Positions 9,724 through 17,922 of a stretch of DNA of 30,522 bases are shown piece after piece. Origin of the DNA: Bacteroidia bacterium (GTDB taxonomy: Bacteria > Bacteroidota > Bacteroidia > Bacteroidales > Azobacteroidaceae). The stretch's first letter is position 1, and every line of letters begins with the position of its first letter. The notes under the pieces are model-generated. The model searched no databases. It was not told the origin of the DNA and saw only the letters and a list, made by a program, of their open reading frames with translations. The DNA is taken from positions 1 to 30,522 of the forward strand of contig BNXY01000034.1 of assembly GCA_025999935.1 (NCBI GenBank). Reading direction: 5' to 3'. The position numbers and the translations under genes were made by a program.

Positions 9724-10377
9724 TTACCTCAAATCAATAACCTCCACTCCCGGATGCTTCTTTGTGTCAAAAACAAAAAGGCCGTCCGAAAGATTCAATT
9801 TTGTTTGATATTTGTTGATATAAATAATGTTTTCTAATTTGTTTTTATAAAAAATATGGATAAAAACCGGCATGAAATCGATTTCGTTGATTTGCAGGTC
9901 AATCCGGGTAATATCTCCTTTTTTGTCTTTGGGAAAAAGCGCTACTTCCTGCACTTTCCGCATTTTGGTATCGGTTTTTGCACCTGTGTATTTGTAATCA
10001 CAACCTTTTTTATACATTTCAAAAATAAATGCCGGATTCAAGGTTTGAACTTCTTTGTCGTCGGGTTCGGAGATATTTACTTCTTCATAAGATTTATCGT
10101 GCACCCACTGGGTTTTCCCGTCGAAATAAATATCCCGGCCGGGTATTTCGATAAGAAATTTATTTTTTTTCAGGCTGATTTGACCATCGAAACTTTCGGT
10201 TGTTTTATTGGCCGCATCCTTGACATTCATTGTAAAAGAAACCGATAAATCGCCCGATTGCGAAAATGTAGCCGACGATTTATCCAACAATTCCTTTGCC
10301 TTGGCATCTTTTTGGGCAAAAGCCGCCAAAGAAAAACCGCTTAACAAGAGGCTGATAATAAAAATTTGTTTCATCAT
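9724..10377 (-). CDS. lolA: LolA-like outer-membrane lipoprotein carrier
   Basis: The product is 217 residues with a signal peptide ([20 protein letters not shown], then AQ). LolA features include the early helix (KELLDKSSATFSQSGDLSVS), the strand FDGQISLKKNKFLIEIPGRD, and FDGKTQWVHDKSYEEVNISE, the usual pattern of the half-barrel that shields lipoprotein acyl chains. It should carry lipoproteins across the periplasm. Its ATG overlaps the ftsK stop codon by 4 bases (ATGA at 10377-10374), which implies translational coupling. Two ATGs sit in tandem, so the true start could be one codon later. Confidence 0.88.
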   Translation of the reverse strand: MMKQIFIISLLLSGFSLAAFAQKDAKAKELLDKSSATFSQSGDLSVSFTMNVKDAANKTTESFDGQISLKKNKFLIEIPGRDIYFDGKTQWVHDKSYEEVNISEPDDKEVQTLNPAFIFEMYKKGCDYKYTGAKTDTKMRKVQEVALFPKDKKGDITRIDLQINEIDFMPVFIHIFYKNKLENIIYINKYQTKLNLSDGLFVFDTKKHPGVEVIDLR

Positions 10378-12776
10378 TGTCTCAAAGAATTAAGTGTTTG
10401 TTCCAAGCGGTAATCATCCTGAATAAAGACTTCCCGCGGCTTACTGCCCTGCGCGGCGCCCACGATACCGGCCAATTCCAATTGGTCCATGATTCGTCCG
10501 GCACGGTTGTAACCAATCGAAAACTTCCTTTGAATCAATGAAGTAGAACCTTGTTGGTGAATCACAATCAAGCGGGCTGCTTCATCGAACAAGGGGTCTA
10601 AATCGGAAAGGCTAACGGTGGAGGAAGAATCGCTTTCTTGTACCCCCGTATATTCCGGCAACAGATAGGCCATCGGATAAGCCTGTTGGTTTCCAATAAA
10701 TTTGGTAATTCGTTCCACTTCAGGCGTATCCACAAACGCACATTGAATACGGGTCATGTCGTTTCCTTGGAAAAACAGCATATCGCCGCGGCCAATCAAT
10801 TGATTGGCGCCCGTACCGTCCAGAATGGTGCGGGAATCGACCGTCGTAATCACGCGGAAAGCGATACGCGCAGGGAAATTTGCTTTGATGGTTCCCGTAA
10901 TGATGTTGGTAGTAGGCCGTTGTGTGGCAATAATCATGTGGATGCCTACTGCACGAGCTTTCTGTGCAATGCGGGCAATCGGCTGTTCAATTTCTTTTCC
11001 GGCGGTCATAATCAAATCGCCGAACTCGTCGATAATCACTACAATATAAGGCATAAACCGGTGACCTTTCATAGGATTTAACCGGCGGTTGATGAATTTT
11101 TCATTGTATTCCTTCACATTCCGCGAACCGGCTTTCTCCAACAAAATATAGCGGTCGTCCATTTCTTTGGTCAGGGAATTTAAAGTGTAAATTACCTTGG
11201 TAAAATCGGTAATAATCGGTTTTTCAGTATCAGGCAATTTGGCCAGAAAATGTTTTTCAATAATGGAATAGAGACTAAATTCTACCATTTTCGGGTCAAT
11301 CAGCACGAACTTCAATTCGGCGGGATGCTTCTTATATAATAAGGAAGTGATGGCGGCGTTCAATCCGACCGATTTTCCCTGTCCGGTTGCACCTGCTACC
11401 AACAAGTGAGGCATTTTCGTCAAATCGACCATGAAGACTTCGTTGGTAATCGTTCGTCCCAAGGCAATCGGCAATTCAAATTTGGATTCCTGAAATTTGC
11501 GGGAAGCGATGATAGAGTGCATGGAAACGATTTGCGGATCTTTGTTCGGGACTTCAATACCGATGGTTCCTTTGCCCGGCATAGGCGCAATGATGCGGAT
11601 GCCGAGGGCGGCGAGGCTCATGGCGATATCGTCTTCCAAGTTGCGGATTTTGTTAATCCGGATGCCGTCTTCGGGAATGATTTCATAGAGCGTAACTGTT
11701 GGCCCGACCGTTGCTTTGATGGATTTAATCTTGATTCCGAATTTATCAAGCGTTTGAATAATCTTGTTTTTATTTTCGGTTTGTTCGGCCATATCCACCT
11801 GTGTATCCCGTTGTTCGTATTTCTGCAATAAATCGACCTGCGGAAGGTTGTAATGCGATAAATCGGCTGTGGGGTCGAAAACACCCAATTCTTCGAGCAG
11901 ATTCCGGTCTTCTTCATCGCCATTATTAATGGTAGCAATTGGAATATTAGGCTCTGCCTGGTGTACAGGCGGTTCCAGCTCTGCATCATCATTTCCCGGA
12001 ATAATTATTTCAAAATCATCATCGTCTATTGGTTCTTTAAGGTCTTTAAGGTCTTTAAGGTCTTCAAAATCCTTAAACTCCTTCTTAATCTCCTCCGGCT
12101 CTTCCAATTTCTCCGGAACAATTTCCTTTTTTTCTTCTTTTTTCTTCTTTTCCCTTGGCTTGAGTTTGAAAAGACTTCGGATAAACGGGATGGTTTTGGA
12201 AGTAATAAAAGTCATGATGACCACTAATATTACCACGATAATCAGAAATGTACCCGGAATACCGAAATTGTCAATCATTAAATCCGACAGAAAAAAACCA
12301 TGTTTGCCGCCTATATATATAGCCGTATCTTTGAAAAAGCTTCCCAGAAAAAAGGATAAGGCAAGCGAAGTCCAAATTGTAAGAATAGAACACAGAATGA
12401 ATTGCTTGAGGATGTTCACGTATTTGGCTTTCATCAGTCGCAAAGCCACGAATGCCGTGAATACCAACAGAAAAATAGTGGAAACACCAAACCATTCGTT
12501 CAACAGAATGTCGCTGAGAATAGCGCCGCGAACTCCTGTCCAGTTTTGCACACCGCTGACTTTTCCCCAATAGAAAAACGAAAAACCTTCGATTTTACTC
12601 TGGTCGGCAGCGCCTGTGAAGAAAAAGGAAAGGACGGATATTATTGCGTAAACGGTAAACATCAAAACGATTAGCCCGGTAATGAAATGGGTTGCATCGC
12701 TCGTAAAGAACTGTTTCAGCCGGGAAGGCCCGGACGAAGTATCTTTTTGTTTATGAAAGAGTTTTTTTTTTGCCAT
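10374..12776 (-). CDS. ftsK: DNA translocase FtsK/SpoIIIE
   Basis: This 800-residue protein has four membrane segments in the first ~200 residues (around 31-53, 85-114, 121-148 and 172-192). A charged linker follows, containing five 9-bp-encoded units at residues 233-247. The motor domain has Walker A GATGQGKS at 462-469 and Walker B VVIIDEFG at 579-586. A C-terminal winged-helix gamma domain ([20 protein letters not shown]) would read polarity sequences. It pumps chromosome ends through the closing septum and is required for dimer resolution near dif. It is the first gene of the ftsK-lolA-trxB operon and is divergent from proS, with 159 bp between the start codons. No lesions are seen. Confidence 0.97.
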   Translation of the reverse strand: MAKKKLFHKQKDTSSGPSRLKQFFTSDATHFITGLIVLMFTVYAIISVLSFFFTGAADQSKIEGFSFFYWGKVSGVQNWTGVRGAILSDILLNEWFGVSTIFLLVFTAFVALRLMKAKYVNILKQFILCSILTIWTSLALSFFLGSFFKDTAIYIGGKHGFFLSDLMIDNFGIPGTFLIIVVILVVIMTFITSKTIPFIRSLFKLKPREKKKKEEKKEIVPEKLEEPEEIKKEFKDFEDLKDLKDLKEPIDDDDFEIIIPGNDDAELEPPVHQAEPNIPIATINNGDEEDRNLLEELGVFDPTADLSHYNLPQVDLLQKYEQRDTQVDMAEQTENKNKIIQTLDKFGIKIKSIKATVGPTVTLYEIIPEDGIRINKIRNLEDDIAMSLAALGIRIIAPMPGKGTIGIEVPNKDPQIVSMHSIIASRKFQESKFELPIALGRTITNEVFMVDLTKMPHLLVAGATGQGKSVGLNAAITSLLYKKHPAELKFVLIDPKMVEFSLYSIIEKHFLAKLPDTEKPIITDFTKVIYTLNSLTKEMDDRYILLEKAGSRNVKEYNEKFINRRLNPMKGHRFMPYIVVIIDEFGDLIMTAGKEIEQPIARIAQKARAVGIHMIIATQRPTTNIITGTIKANFPARIAFRVITTVDSRTILDGTGANQLIGRGDMLFFQGNDMTRIQCAFVDTPEVERITKFIGNQQAYPMAYLLPEYTGVQESDSSSTVSLSDLDPLFDEAARLIVIHQQGSTSLIQRKFSIGYNRAGRIMDQLELAGIVGAAQGSKPREVFIQDDYRLEQTLNSLRQ
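12036..12080 (-). repeat. Five 9-bp coding units in the FtsK linker ([15 protein letters not shown])
   Basis: On the minus strand the units are AAGGAGTTT, AAGGATTTT, GAAGACCTT, AAAGACCTT and AAAGACCTT, in frame as Lys/Glu-acidic-Leu/Phe. Closely related tracts occur in proS and in the DUF3575 gene. Confidence 0.8.
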
Positions 12777-12818
12777 TGGGATTGTATAATGATTCGCTCA
12801 ATTTTTTTATTTGAAGGG

Positions 12819-12827
12819 GCAAAATTA
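12819..12827 (-). promoter_or_regulatory. -7 box for ftsK
   Basis: The minus strand reads TAATTTTGC, a perfect TAnnTTTGC, 43 bp before the ftsK ATG. No convincing TTTG is seen at the usual -33 distance. Confidence 0.5.
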
Positions 12828-12868
12828 CAAAAATATTCAGGGAAATACGAATTTTTACAAGGAAAAAA

Positions 12869-12901
12869 TTTTCAAAAAGGAAGATTTTGCCGTATCTTTG
12901 C
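12869..12901 (+). promoter_or_regulatory. Promoter for proS
   Basis: TATCTTTGC at 12893-12901 matches TAnnTTTGC exactly. A TTTT at 12869-12872 lies 20 bp upstream as a weak -33. The proS ATG is 35 bp after the box, which also supports the internal start chosen for proS. Confidence 0.6.
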
Positions 12902-12935
12902 GCTTCAATTTGAAAAACAAAAACATACAAATAGA

Positions 12936-14417
12936 ATGGCAGTAGAAATTAAAGAATTGACTTCGAGGAGTGAAAACTATGCTCAATGGTACAATGATTT
13001 GGTAATAAAAGCCGATTTGGCGGAAAATTCGGCGGTGCGCGGTTGCATGGTTATCAAGCCTTACGGTTATGCAATCTGGGAAAAAATACAGCGGCAGTTG
13101 GACGATATGTTCAAGGAAACCGGTCACGTGAACGCTTATTTTCCTTTGTTTATTCCCAAATCGTTTTTGAGCAAGGAAGCCGACCACGTGGAAGGTTTTG
13201 CGAAAGAATGTGCAGTCGTAACGCATTATCGTTTGAAAAATGACCCCAATGGAAAAGGCGTTGTGGTTGACCCTGAAGCCAAATTGGAAGAAGAACTGAT
13301 TGTTCGTCCCACTTCCGAAACCATTATTTGGAGTACGTATCGCAACTGGATTCAATCCTATCGCGATTTGCCGATTTTGGTAAACCAATGGGCGAATGTG
13401 GTGCGCTGGGAAATGCGTACGCGCTTGTTCCTGCGGACGGCGGAATTTTTGTGGCAGGAAGGCCATACGGCGCATGCCACTGAGGCAGAAGCGATTGAAG
13501 AAGCAGAAAAAATGCTGAATGTATATGCCGAATTTGCTGAAAATTATATGGCGGTTCCGGTTTTAAAAGGAATCAAATCGGCGAACGAACGCTTTGCCGG
13601 CGCTTTAAACACCTATTGCATAGAAGCTTTGATGCAAGACGGAAAAGCCTTGCAAGCAGGCACGTCCCACTTCTTGGGACAAAACTTCGCCAAAGCATTT
13701 GACGTGCAATTTATTGATAAAGAAGGCAAACGGGATTATGTCTGGGCAACGTCATGGGGTGTTTCCACCCGCTTGATGGGCGCTTTGATTATGGCTCATT
13801 CGGATGATAATGGTTTGGTACTACCTCCGAAATTAGCGCCTTATCAGGTGGTGATTGTGCCGATTTATAAAAATGATGAACAATTGGCTAAGATTGATGA
13901 GAAAGTCTTTAAAGTCCTTAAAGACCTTAAAGACCTTAATATTAGCGTAAAATACGACAATTCCCAAAATAAGAAACCGGGCTGGAAATTTGCCGAATAT
14001 GAATTAAAAGGCGTGCCGGTGCGTTTGGCTATTGGCGCTCGCGATTTGGAAAACGGCACCATTGAGGCCGCTCGCCGCGACACGCTGACCAAAGAAACCG
14101 TCAGTGTCGATAACATCGCCGATTACGTGAAGAATTTATTGGATGAAATCCAAAAAAACATTTATCAAAAAGCCTTCGATTTCCGCGCCGCCAATACGAT
14201 TTCAGTAGATTCTTACGAAGAATTTAAGGAAAAAATTGAAGCAGGCGGATTCATTTTGGCGCATTGGGACGGCACCACGGAAACGGAAGAACGCATCAAA
14301 GACGAAACCAAAGCGACCATTCGTTGCATTCCATTCGACGACGACAAAACGCCGGGGAAATGTATGGTAACGGGGAAACCGTCGGCACAGCGGGTTGTGT
14401 TTGCAAGAGCATATTGA
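12936..14417 (+). CDS. proS: Prolyl-tRNA synthetase (short, eukaryote/archaea-like type)
   Basis: The start at 12936 ([20 protein letters not shown]) gives 493 residues, the usual length for this Bacteroidetes ProRS. The frame is open upstream to 12687, but that part lies across the promoter and has no family resemblance. Class II motifs are present: motif 2 around [20 protein letters not shown] and motif 3 around [20 protein letters not shown]. There is no large inserted editing domain, and the C-terminus ([20 protein letters not shown]) is of the eukaryote-like type. It charges tRNA-Pro in the cytoplasm. The segment joining the catalytic and anticodon-binding domains contains a perfect 9-bp-period tract (13902-13937) without obvious extra length. 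Confidence 0.96.
   Translation: MAVEIKELTSRSENYAQWYNDLVIKADLAENSAVRGCMVIKPYGYAIWEKIQRQLDDMFKETGHVNAYFPLFIPKSFLSKEADHVEGFAKECAVVTHYRLKNDPNGKGVVVDPEAKLEEELIVRPTSETIIWSTYRNWIQSYRDLPILVNQWANVVRWEMRTRLFLRTAEFLWQEGHTAHATEAEAIEEAEKMLNVYAEFAENYMAVPVLKGIKSANERFAGALNTYCIEALMQDGKALQAGTSHFLGQNFAKAFDVQFIDKEGKRDYVWATSWGVSTRLMGALIMAHSDDNGLVLPPKLAPYQVVIVPIYKNDEQLAKIDEKVFKVLKDLKDLNISVKYDNSQNKKPGWKFAEYELKGVPVRLAIGARDLENGTIEAARRDTLTKETVSVDNIADYVKNLLDEIQKNIYQKAFDFRAANTISVDSYEEFKEKIEAGGFILAHWDGTTETEERIKDETKATIRCIPFDDDKTPGKCMVTGKPSAQRVVFARAY
13902..13937 (+). repeat. Four 9-bp coding units in proS ([12 protein letters not shown])
   Basis: The units are AAAGTCTTT, AAAGTCCTT, AAAGACCTT and AAAGACCTT. They are read in the same phase as the related tracts in ftsK and in the DUF3575 gene. 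Confidence 0.8.
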
Positions 14418-14426
14418 TTTAATGAA

Positions 14427-14452
14427 CAATTGACAATTGATAATTGACAATT
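14427..14452 (+). repeat. CAATTG-type repeat that carries the yigZ start codon
   Basis: The 26-bp stretch repeats the core AATTGACAATT with a TGATAATTGA link, so AATTGACAATT occurs at both ends. The only plausible yigZ initiation codon, TTG at 14437, falls inside it. Confidence 0.6.
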
Positions 14453-15033
14453 ATAAAACCATAGCGAGCATTTCCGAAGGATATATTACCGAGCAAAGAA
14501 GCAAGTTTATATCCTACGCCATTCCTGTGCGGACTCCCGAAGAAGTAAAAGAAAAAGTCGATGCTTTCCGCAAACAATATTACGATGCCCGGCACATTTG
14601 CTGGGCATATATGTTGGGCGCCGACCGAACCCAATTCCGTGTCAACGACGACGGCGAACCCTCTTCCACTGCCGGGAAACCGATTTTGGGCGTTATCCAT
14701 TCCAACGAACTCACCGATATTTTGATTGTCGTAATCCGCTACTTTGGCGGCGTAAAACTCGGAACCAGCGGTTTGATTGCCGCTTATCGCGCTGCCGCCC
14801 AAGATGCCGTCGCCCAAGCCGAAATCATTGAGAAAACGGTGGACGAAGACATCTCCATTGCGTTTGAATATCCTTTCCTCAACGGCGTGATGAAAATCAT
14901 CAAAGACGACAATCCTCAAATCATTGCTCAACAGTTCGAAATGGACTGCATCATGACTTTGCGTATTCGGCAAGGCGAGGCGGCAAGGCTGAAAGAGCGG
15001 TTGCTAAAAGTGGAATCGCTTAGGGTGGTTTGA
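14437..15033 (+). CDS. yigZ: YigZ/IMPACT-family protein
   Basis: The 198-residue product has the family hallmarks EGYITEQRSKFISYAIPV, YDARHICWAYMLG, FRVNDDGEPSSTAGKPIL and VIRYFGGVKLGTSGLIAAYR, with a C-terminal DUF1949-type domain. The family is related to IMPACT, which acts in translation control, but its bacterial role is not settled. No ATG is available near the conserved start, so initiation must use TTG at 14437 (encoding MIIDNYKTIA), which lies in a short repeat. It begins 19 bp after the proS stop codon and probably shares its transcript. Confidence 0.9.
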   Translation: MIIDNYKTIASISEGYITEQRSKFISYAIPVRTPEEVKEKVDAFRKQYYDARHICWAYMLGADRTQFRVNDDGEPSSTAGKPILGVIHSNELTDILIVVIRYFGGVKLGTSGLIAAYRAAAQDAVAQAEIIEKTVDEDISIAFEYPFLNGVMKIIKDDNPQIIAQQFEMDCIMTLRIRQGEAARLKERLLKVESLRVV

Positions 15034-15084
15034 TTTCCCATCGACAATTACTTGGATTGGATGCCAATAAATTATTGAAATCGC

Positions 15085-16401
15085 TCAAAGAATCTTCCGG
15101 GAAACATACATGATGATTCCCAGTATGATAAATAAACCGATGCTTCCGATAAGCAAGGCAATGTCTTCCAATTGGAGTACCACATACAGGAAAATATACA
15201 AAACGCAGAGAATAAACGCGAGAATGCCCGTTTGCGTTTTATTCCGAAAAACACTGTGTGCATAAGTGGTAATCAATGCAATGGTTGCCGAACCGGCTAT
15301 CAAATAGGCTATGGCAAAATTTAGTTGTTCCGAAATGGACAAAAGCAAACTGTAAAATAATATCAGGGCAATTCCGACCAACAGATATTGTACCGGATGA
15401 ATGCGTTTTTTGGTCAATACTTCAACGAAGAAAAAGACGACGAAAGTGAGCGCAATAAACATGAAGGCATATTTGGCCGAACGCATGTTCTGCTGGTAAT
15501 GGTCAACCGTATCCACTAAAGTTACCCCAAACGATGCATTTTGTACCTCTCCGATGCCATTGTCTATCCAACTTTCCGGGATACTGCGATTGAAACTCAA
15601 AACGTTCCACGAAGCATTGAAACTTTTATCGTCTAATTTATATTCCGGCGTAAAACTCCCGATGAAACCGGGCGATTTCCAATCTCCTTCGATTTTTACC
15701 CGTGTCGTATTTCCGATGGGGATAAAGTTGATACTGCTGCTCCCATTCAAATTCAAATCACATTCAAACCGGAAGGCTTCGGTTGTTTCCGGTGTAACCG
15801 CACCTTCCGGATAAACTACTAATCTTTTATCCATTAATACATTACCACTTCCTATTTCAGCCGTATATTGTTTGCCGTTCAGATTGAAATTGAGATAATT
15901 GGTTACGCCGCGCAAGTCGGAAATTCCCAACGAGATATACGCTTTGTCAAAATGCAGTACGCTGTTTTCAATATTCAATTGATTTACAGGCGCAAACTGA
16001 CCGCTTAGGTGGATTTCGCTTTTATATAAAATGGTTTTGTAAATCCCGTAATACCGCTCTTCCGGAAATAAGCGGGTCTCGATATTTAAATCTTCAGGCG
16101 TCAAATACAACAGATGTTGTTCGATTGTCGTTTCTTTGCCCTTCTCCGCATACGTGGTGGTAAACGGAATAGTAAGCACCGGGCCGCACAGGGTTTGTGA
16201 AAGACTCCATTTTTCATTGATTTTCCGGATGGTTTCTTTGCTTCGGTCTTCCCTTTCCCTGATTAAATTCTGAATCATTACACCGGGAATAAGTAATAGC
16301 AAGGTAATAATTCCAATAATAAACCCCTTTAACGTAAGCGATTGAGCAATTGATGTAAGCAATTGAGCGGATTTTTCTTCCTGTTTTTTGTCTGTTTCCA
16401 T
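15085..16401 (-). CDS. creD: CreD-family inner-membrane protein
   Basis: The ATG at 16401 gives METDKKQEEKSAQLLTSIAQ and 438 residues, close to E. coli CreD; the frame is open to 16473, but only from a TTG that lies inside the operator. One N-terminal membrane helix (GFIIGIITLLLLIPGVMIQN) is followed by the CreD signature REREDRSKETIRKINEKWS, a large periplasmic region (GPVLTIPF, LDSRV-type strands), then five or so helices at the C-terminus (from about residue 325). CreD in enterobacteria is a CreBC target of uncertain function. Here it follows a membrane-protein/winged-helix cassette and has a copy of the cassette's operator directly upstream. Confidence 0.92.
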   Translation of the reverse strand: METDKKQEEKSAQLLTSIAQSLTLKGFIIGIITLLLLIPGVMIQNLIREREDRSKETIRKINEKWSLSQTLCGPVLTIPFTTTYAEKGKETTIEQHLLYLTPEDLNIETRLFPEERYYGIYKTILYKSEIHLSGQFAPVNQLNIENSVLHFDKAYISLGISDLRGVTNYLNFNLNGKQYTAEIGSGNVLMDKRLVVYPEGAVTPETTEAFRFECDLNLNGSSSINFIPIGNTTRVKIEGDWKSPGFIGSFTPEYKLDDKSFNASWNVLSFNRSIPESWIDNGIGEVQNASFGVTLVDTVDHYQQNMRSAKYAFMFIALTFVVFFFVEVLTKKRIHPVQYLLVGIALILFYSLLLSISEQLNFAIAYLIAGSATIALITTYAHSVFRNKTQTGILAFILCVLYIFLYVVLQLEDIALLIGSIGLFIILGIIMYVSRKIL

Positions 16402-16450
16402 ACTTGTAAATTTTAAATTTTGTAATATACTATTTTTTAAATCATTTCTT

Positions 16451-16476
16451 ATTGAAAGTACTTTGTTTTTCAAAGT
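16451..16476 (-). promoter_or_regulatory. Operator in front of creD (ACTTTG-N5-CAAAGT)
   Basis: A perfect inverted repeat ACTTTG-TTTTT-CAAAGT lies at 16460-16476, preceded by ATTGAAAGT. The whole block matches the site at 17402-17427: the first 16 bases and the last 6 are identical, and only the 4-base middle differs. It lies 50 bp upstream of the creD ATG. The -7 box here is off-consensus. Confidence 0.65.
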
Positions 16477-16493
16477 AAAAATGCAAAAAAAAT

Positions 16494-16784
16494 TTAGCCG
16501 ATTAATTTTTCCAAAGCATTTAAATGTTCCTTAAAACAATTTTTACCCAATTCGGTAATCTCGTAACTTGTATTCGGTTTTCGCCCGATAAATTGTTTTT
16601 TGGATTGAATATAGTCGATGTTTTCCAAAGTTTTCAGGTGACTGGCTAAGTTTCCGTCGGTAATATCGAGCAGGTCTTTCATGGTATTGAAATCCGCAAA
16701 CTCGTTTACCGACAAAATAGACATAATCCCCAGGCGGATACGGCTGTCGAAAATTTTATTCAAATCTGAAATAATACTTCCCAT
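16494..16784 (-). CDS. Winged-helix transcriptional regulator (HTH_34 type), cassette A
   Basis: The 96-residue protein has the pattern FDSRIRLGIMSILSVNEFAD, then MKDLLDITDGNLASHLKTLE (the recognition helix), a wing IGRKPNTSYEITELGKNCF and a C-terminal dimer helix. This is the winged-helix fold shared by small MarR/ArsR-like repressors. It starts 3 bp after the membrane-protein gene, so the two are coupled. It is paralogous to the regulator at 20178-20459. The likely target is the ACTTTG-N5-CAAAGT operator found before its own operon and before creD; that link is inference from position. Confidence 0.88.
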   Translation of the reverse strand: MGSIISDLNKIFDSRIRLGIMSILSVNEFADFNTMKDLLDITDGNLASHLKTLENIDYIQSKKQFIGRKPNTSYEITELGKNCFKEHLNALEKLIG

Positions 16785-16787
16785 CGT

Positions 16788-17384
16788 TCATCTGTCGTGT
16801 TTGAAATACATAAAAAAACCGAAAATAATGTGCAAAATACCAAAGCCGATTGTCCAAAAAAGCAAACCGTGATAGATAAAAATCGCAGCCAAAAGTCCGA
16901 CAATTATCTCGCAAATACCAAGATAATGAATTTCTTTGAACGTATATTTCGAGGCATTTAAAAGTGCTAATCCATAAAAAATCAGCGTTATAGGAGCAGT
17001 CATTCCTGCTGCATTGCGTATCAAAAAAATAACAGCCAACACGCCACCGGTTATCAGAGGAATCAGCAAACTGTACGCCGCATTTCGCGTTACGTTGTTG
17101 AAAAGCGGCAGGTAATTTTTCTTCGATTTCCGCCAACAAAACCACGTTATTACACCAACCGCCAACAAAAAAATAACAAATGCATCAGCAATCACAATAA
17201 TATTTTGTGGATAGAAATAGTATATCATAGACACAGTTTTCAAGCGATAAAAATGTTCGAAAGCCGCGCCTGTGCAAGCGATAATTCCTGCAAAAACAAG
17301 CGATAATCCATTTAGAGAAAAGAATTTACTCGATTTCTCCATCATTTCGCGAATCACTTTGATGTCTTCTGTTTCTTTGTTCAT
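16788..17384 (-). CDS. Small multi-pass membrane protein, cassette A
   Basis: This 198-residue protein of unassigned function starts with a soluble helix (ETEDIKVIREMMEKSSKFFS) and then has about six hydrophobic segments (for example GLSLVFAGIIACTGAAF, DAFVIFLLAVGVITWFCW, LLIPLITGGVLAVIFLI, ICEIIVGLLAAIFIYHGLLF). The same plan, including the I-x-x-M-(M/I)-x-(K/Q) helix before the first membrane segment, is seen in the 212-residue protein at 20452-21090. Each is co-transcribed with a winged-helix regulator, so a sensor or anti-regulator role is plausible but unproven. Confidence 0.8.
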   Translation of the reverse strand: MNKETEDIKVIREMMEKSSKFFSLNGLSLVFAGIIACTGAAFEHFYRLKTVSMIYYFYPQNIIVIADAFVIFLLAVGVITWFCWRKSKKNYLPLFNNVTRNAAYSLLIPLITGGVLAVIFLIRNAAGMTAPITLIFYGLALLNASKYTFKEIHYLGICEIIVGLLAAIFIYHGLLFWTIGFGILHIIFGFFMYFKHDR

Positions 17385-17401
17385 ATATTTTATTTATATT
17401 A

Positions 17402-17451
17402 ATTGAAAGTACTTTGTGCTGCAAAGTTAATACAAATAATTTAAAAACAAA
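17402..17451 (-). promoter_or_regulatory. Promoter and operator of cassette A
   Basis: On the minus strand TTTG (17451-17448) and TAACTTTGC (17429-17421) are 18 bp apart. The perfect inverted repeat ACTTTG-TGCTG-CAAAGT at 17411-17427 covers the -7 box, so a bound regulator should block initiation. Confidence 0.7.
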
Positions 17452-17491
17452 CTATTTTTTCAAATAATCGAAAAAATAGTTTGTTTTTAAA
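17440..17491. terminator. Long perfect AT-rich hairpin (22-bp arms, 8-nt loop)
   Basis: The arms 17440-17461 and 17470-17491 are exact reverse complements around the loop AAATAATC. It lies just after the DUF2141 stop codon and before the cassette A promoter, with U-rich flanks. It may be a terminator for the upstream operon, though the weak A/T stem makes a protein-binding site an alternative. The -33 element of cassette A falls in the left arm. Confidence 0.5.
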
Positions 17492-17499
17492 ATGTTTTA

Positions 17500-17895
17500 T
17501 TAGAATATGGTAATATTGATTACCATATCTTCTTCCACTTTAAACAAGCATTCTTTGAAGGCGGGAGGCCCCATTTTGCCGCGTACATTGTTGCTGAAAC
17601 CGTACTTTTCTGTTGGAATGCCGTATAGACCGGTATCCAATTTGCCGTTATCGTTCTCGTCTTGATAGGTCGTGACGGCGTATTCTCCTGACGCCAAGTT
17701 TTCGAAGACAATCGTGACGGTTTCGCCTTCAATTTTCTCCATTTTCCCGGACACCTGTTTTTCGTTACTGTCGGAAATGCCAATCATGATATGACCTTTT
17801 GCGTTTTCGATGCCGTCGATTACAACGGTTAATTTGTTTTGTGCGCTGAGTGTGCTTGCTGCAAGCAACATCAATAAGAATAATTTTGTTTTCAT
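17500..17895 (-). CDS. DUF2141 family exported protein
   Basis: This 131-residue protein has a signal peptide (MKTKLFLLMLLAASTLSAQ) and the DUF2141 pattern: KGHIMIGISDS, LASGEYAVTTYQDENDNGKL, then GIPTEKYGFSNNVRGKMGPP and a terminal beta strand. The family is small, secreted and beta-rich; its function is unknown. It follows the TonB-dependent receptor by 27 bp on the same strand and is likely in its operon, so it may assist that receptor in the periplasm. Confidence 0.88.
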   Translation of the reverse strand: MKTKLFLLMLLAASTLSAQNKLTVVIDGIENAKGHIMIGISDSNEKQVSGKMEKIEGETVTIVFENLASGEYAVTTYQDENDNGKLDTGLYGIPTEKYGFSNNVRGKMGPPAFKECLFKVEEDMVINITIF

Positions 17896-17922
17896 AAAGA
17901 TAATAATTTGAAAATGAATAAT

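Noticed and set aside
12030..12080. Short tandem repeats considered as a CRISPR array
   Set aside because: The period is 9 bp with no spacers, and the repeats lie inside coding genes.
11869..12573. Plus-strand open frame of 234 codons opposite ftsK
   Set aside because: It is a low-complexity Ser-rich shadow of the FtsK linker and membrane region.
12687..12935. Upstream extension of proS
   Set aside because: It overlaps the divergent ftsK start and both promoters, and lacks ProRS sequence; the ATG at 12936 gives the usual length.
12855..13475. Minus-strand open frame of 206 codons inside proS
   Set aside because: It is antisense to conserved ProRS motifs and has no signal or domain of its own.
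16402..16473. Upstream extension of creD to a TTG at 16473
   Set aside because: The extra codons read through the operator; METDKKQ at 16401 is the better start.
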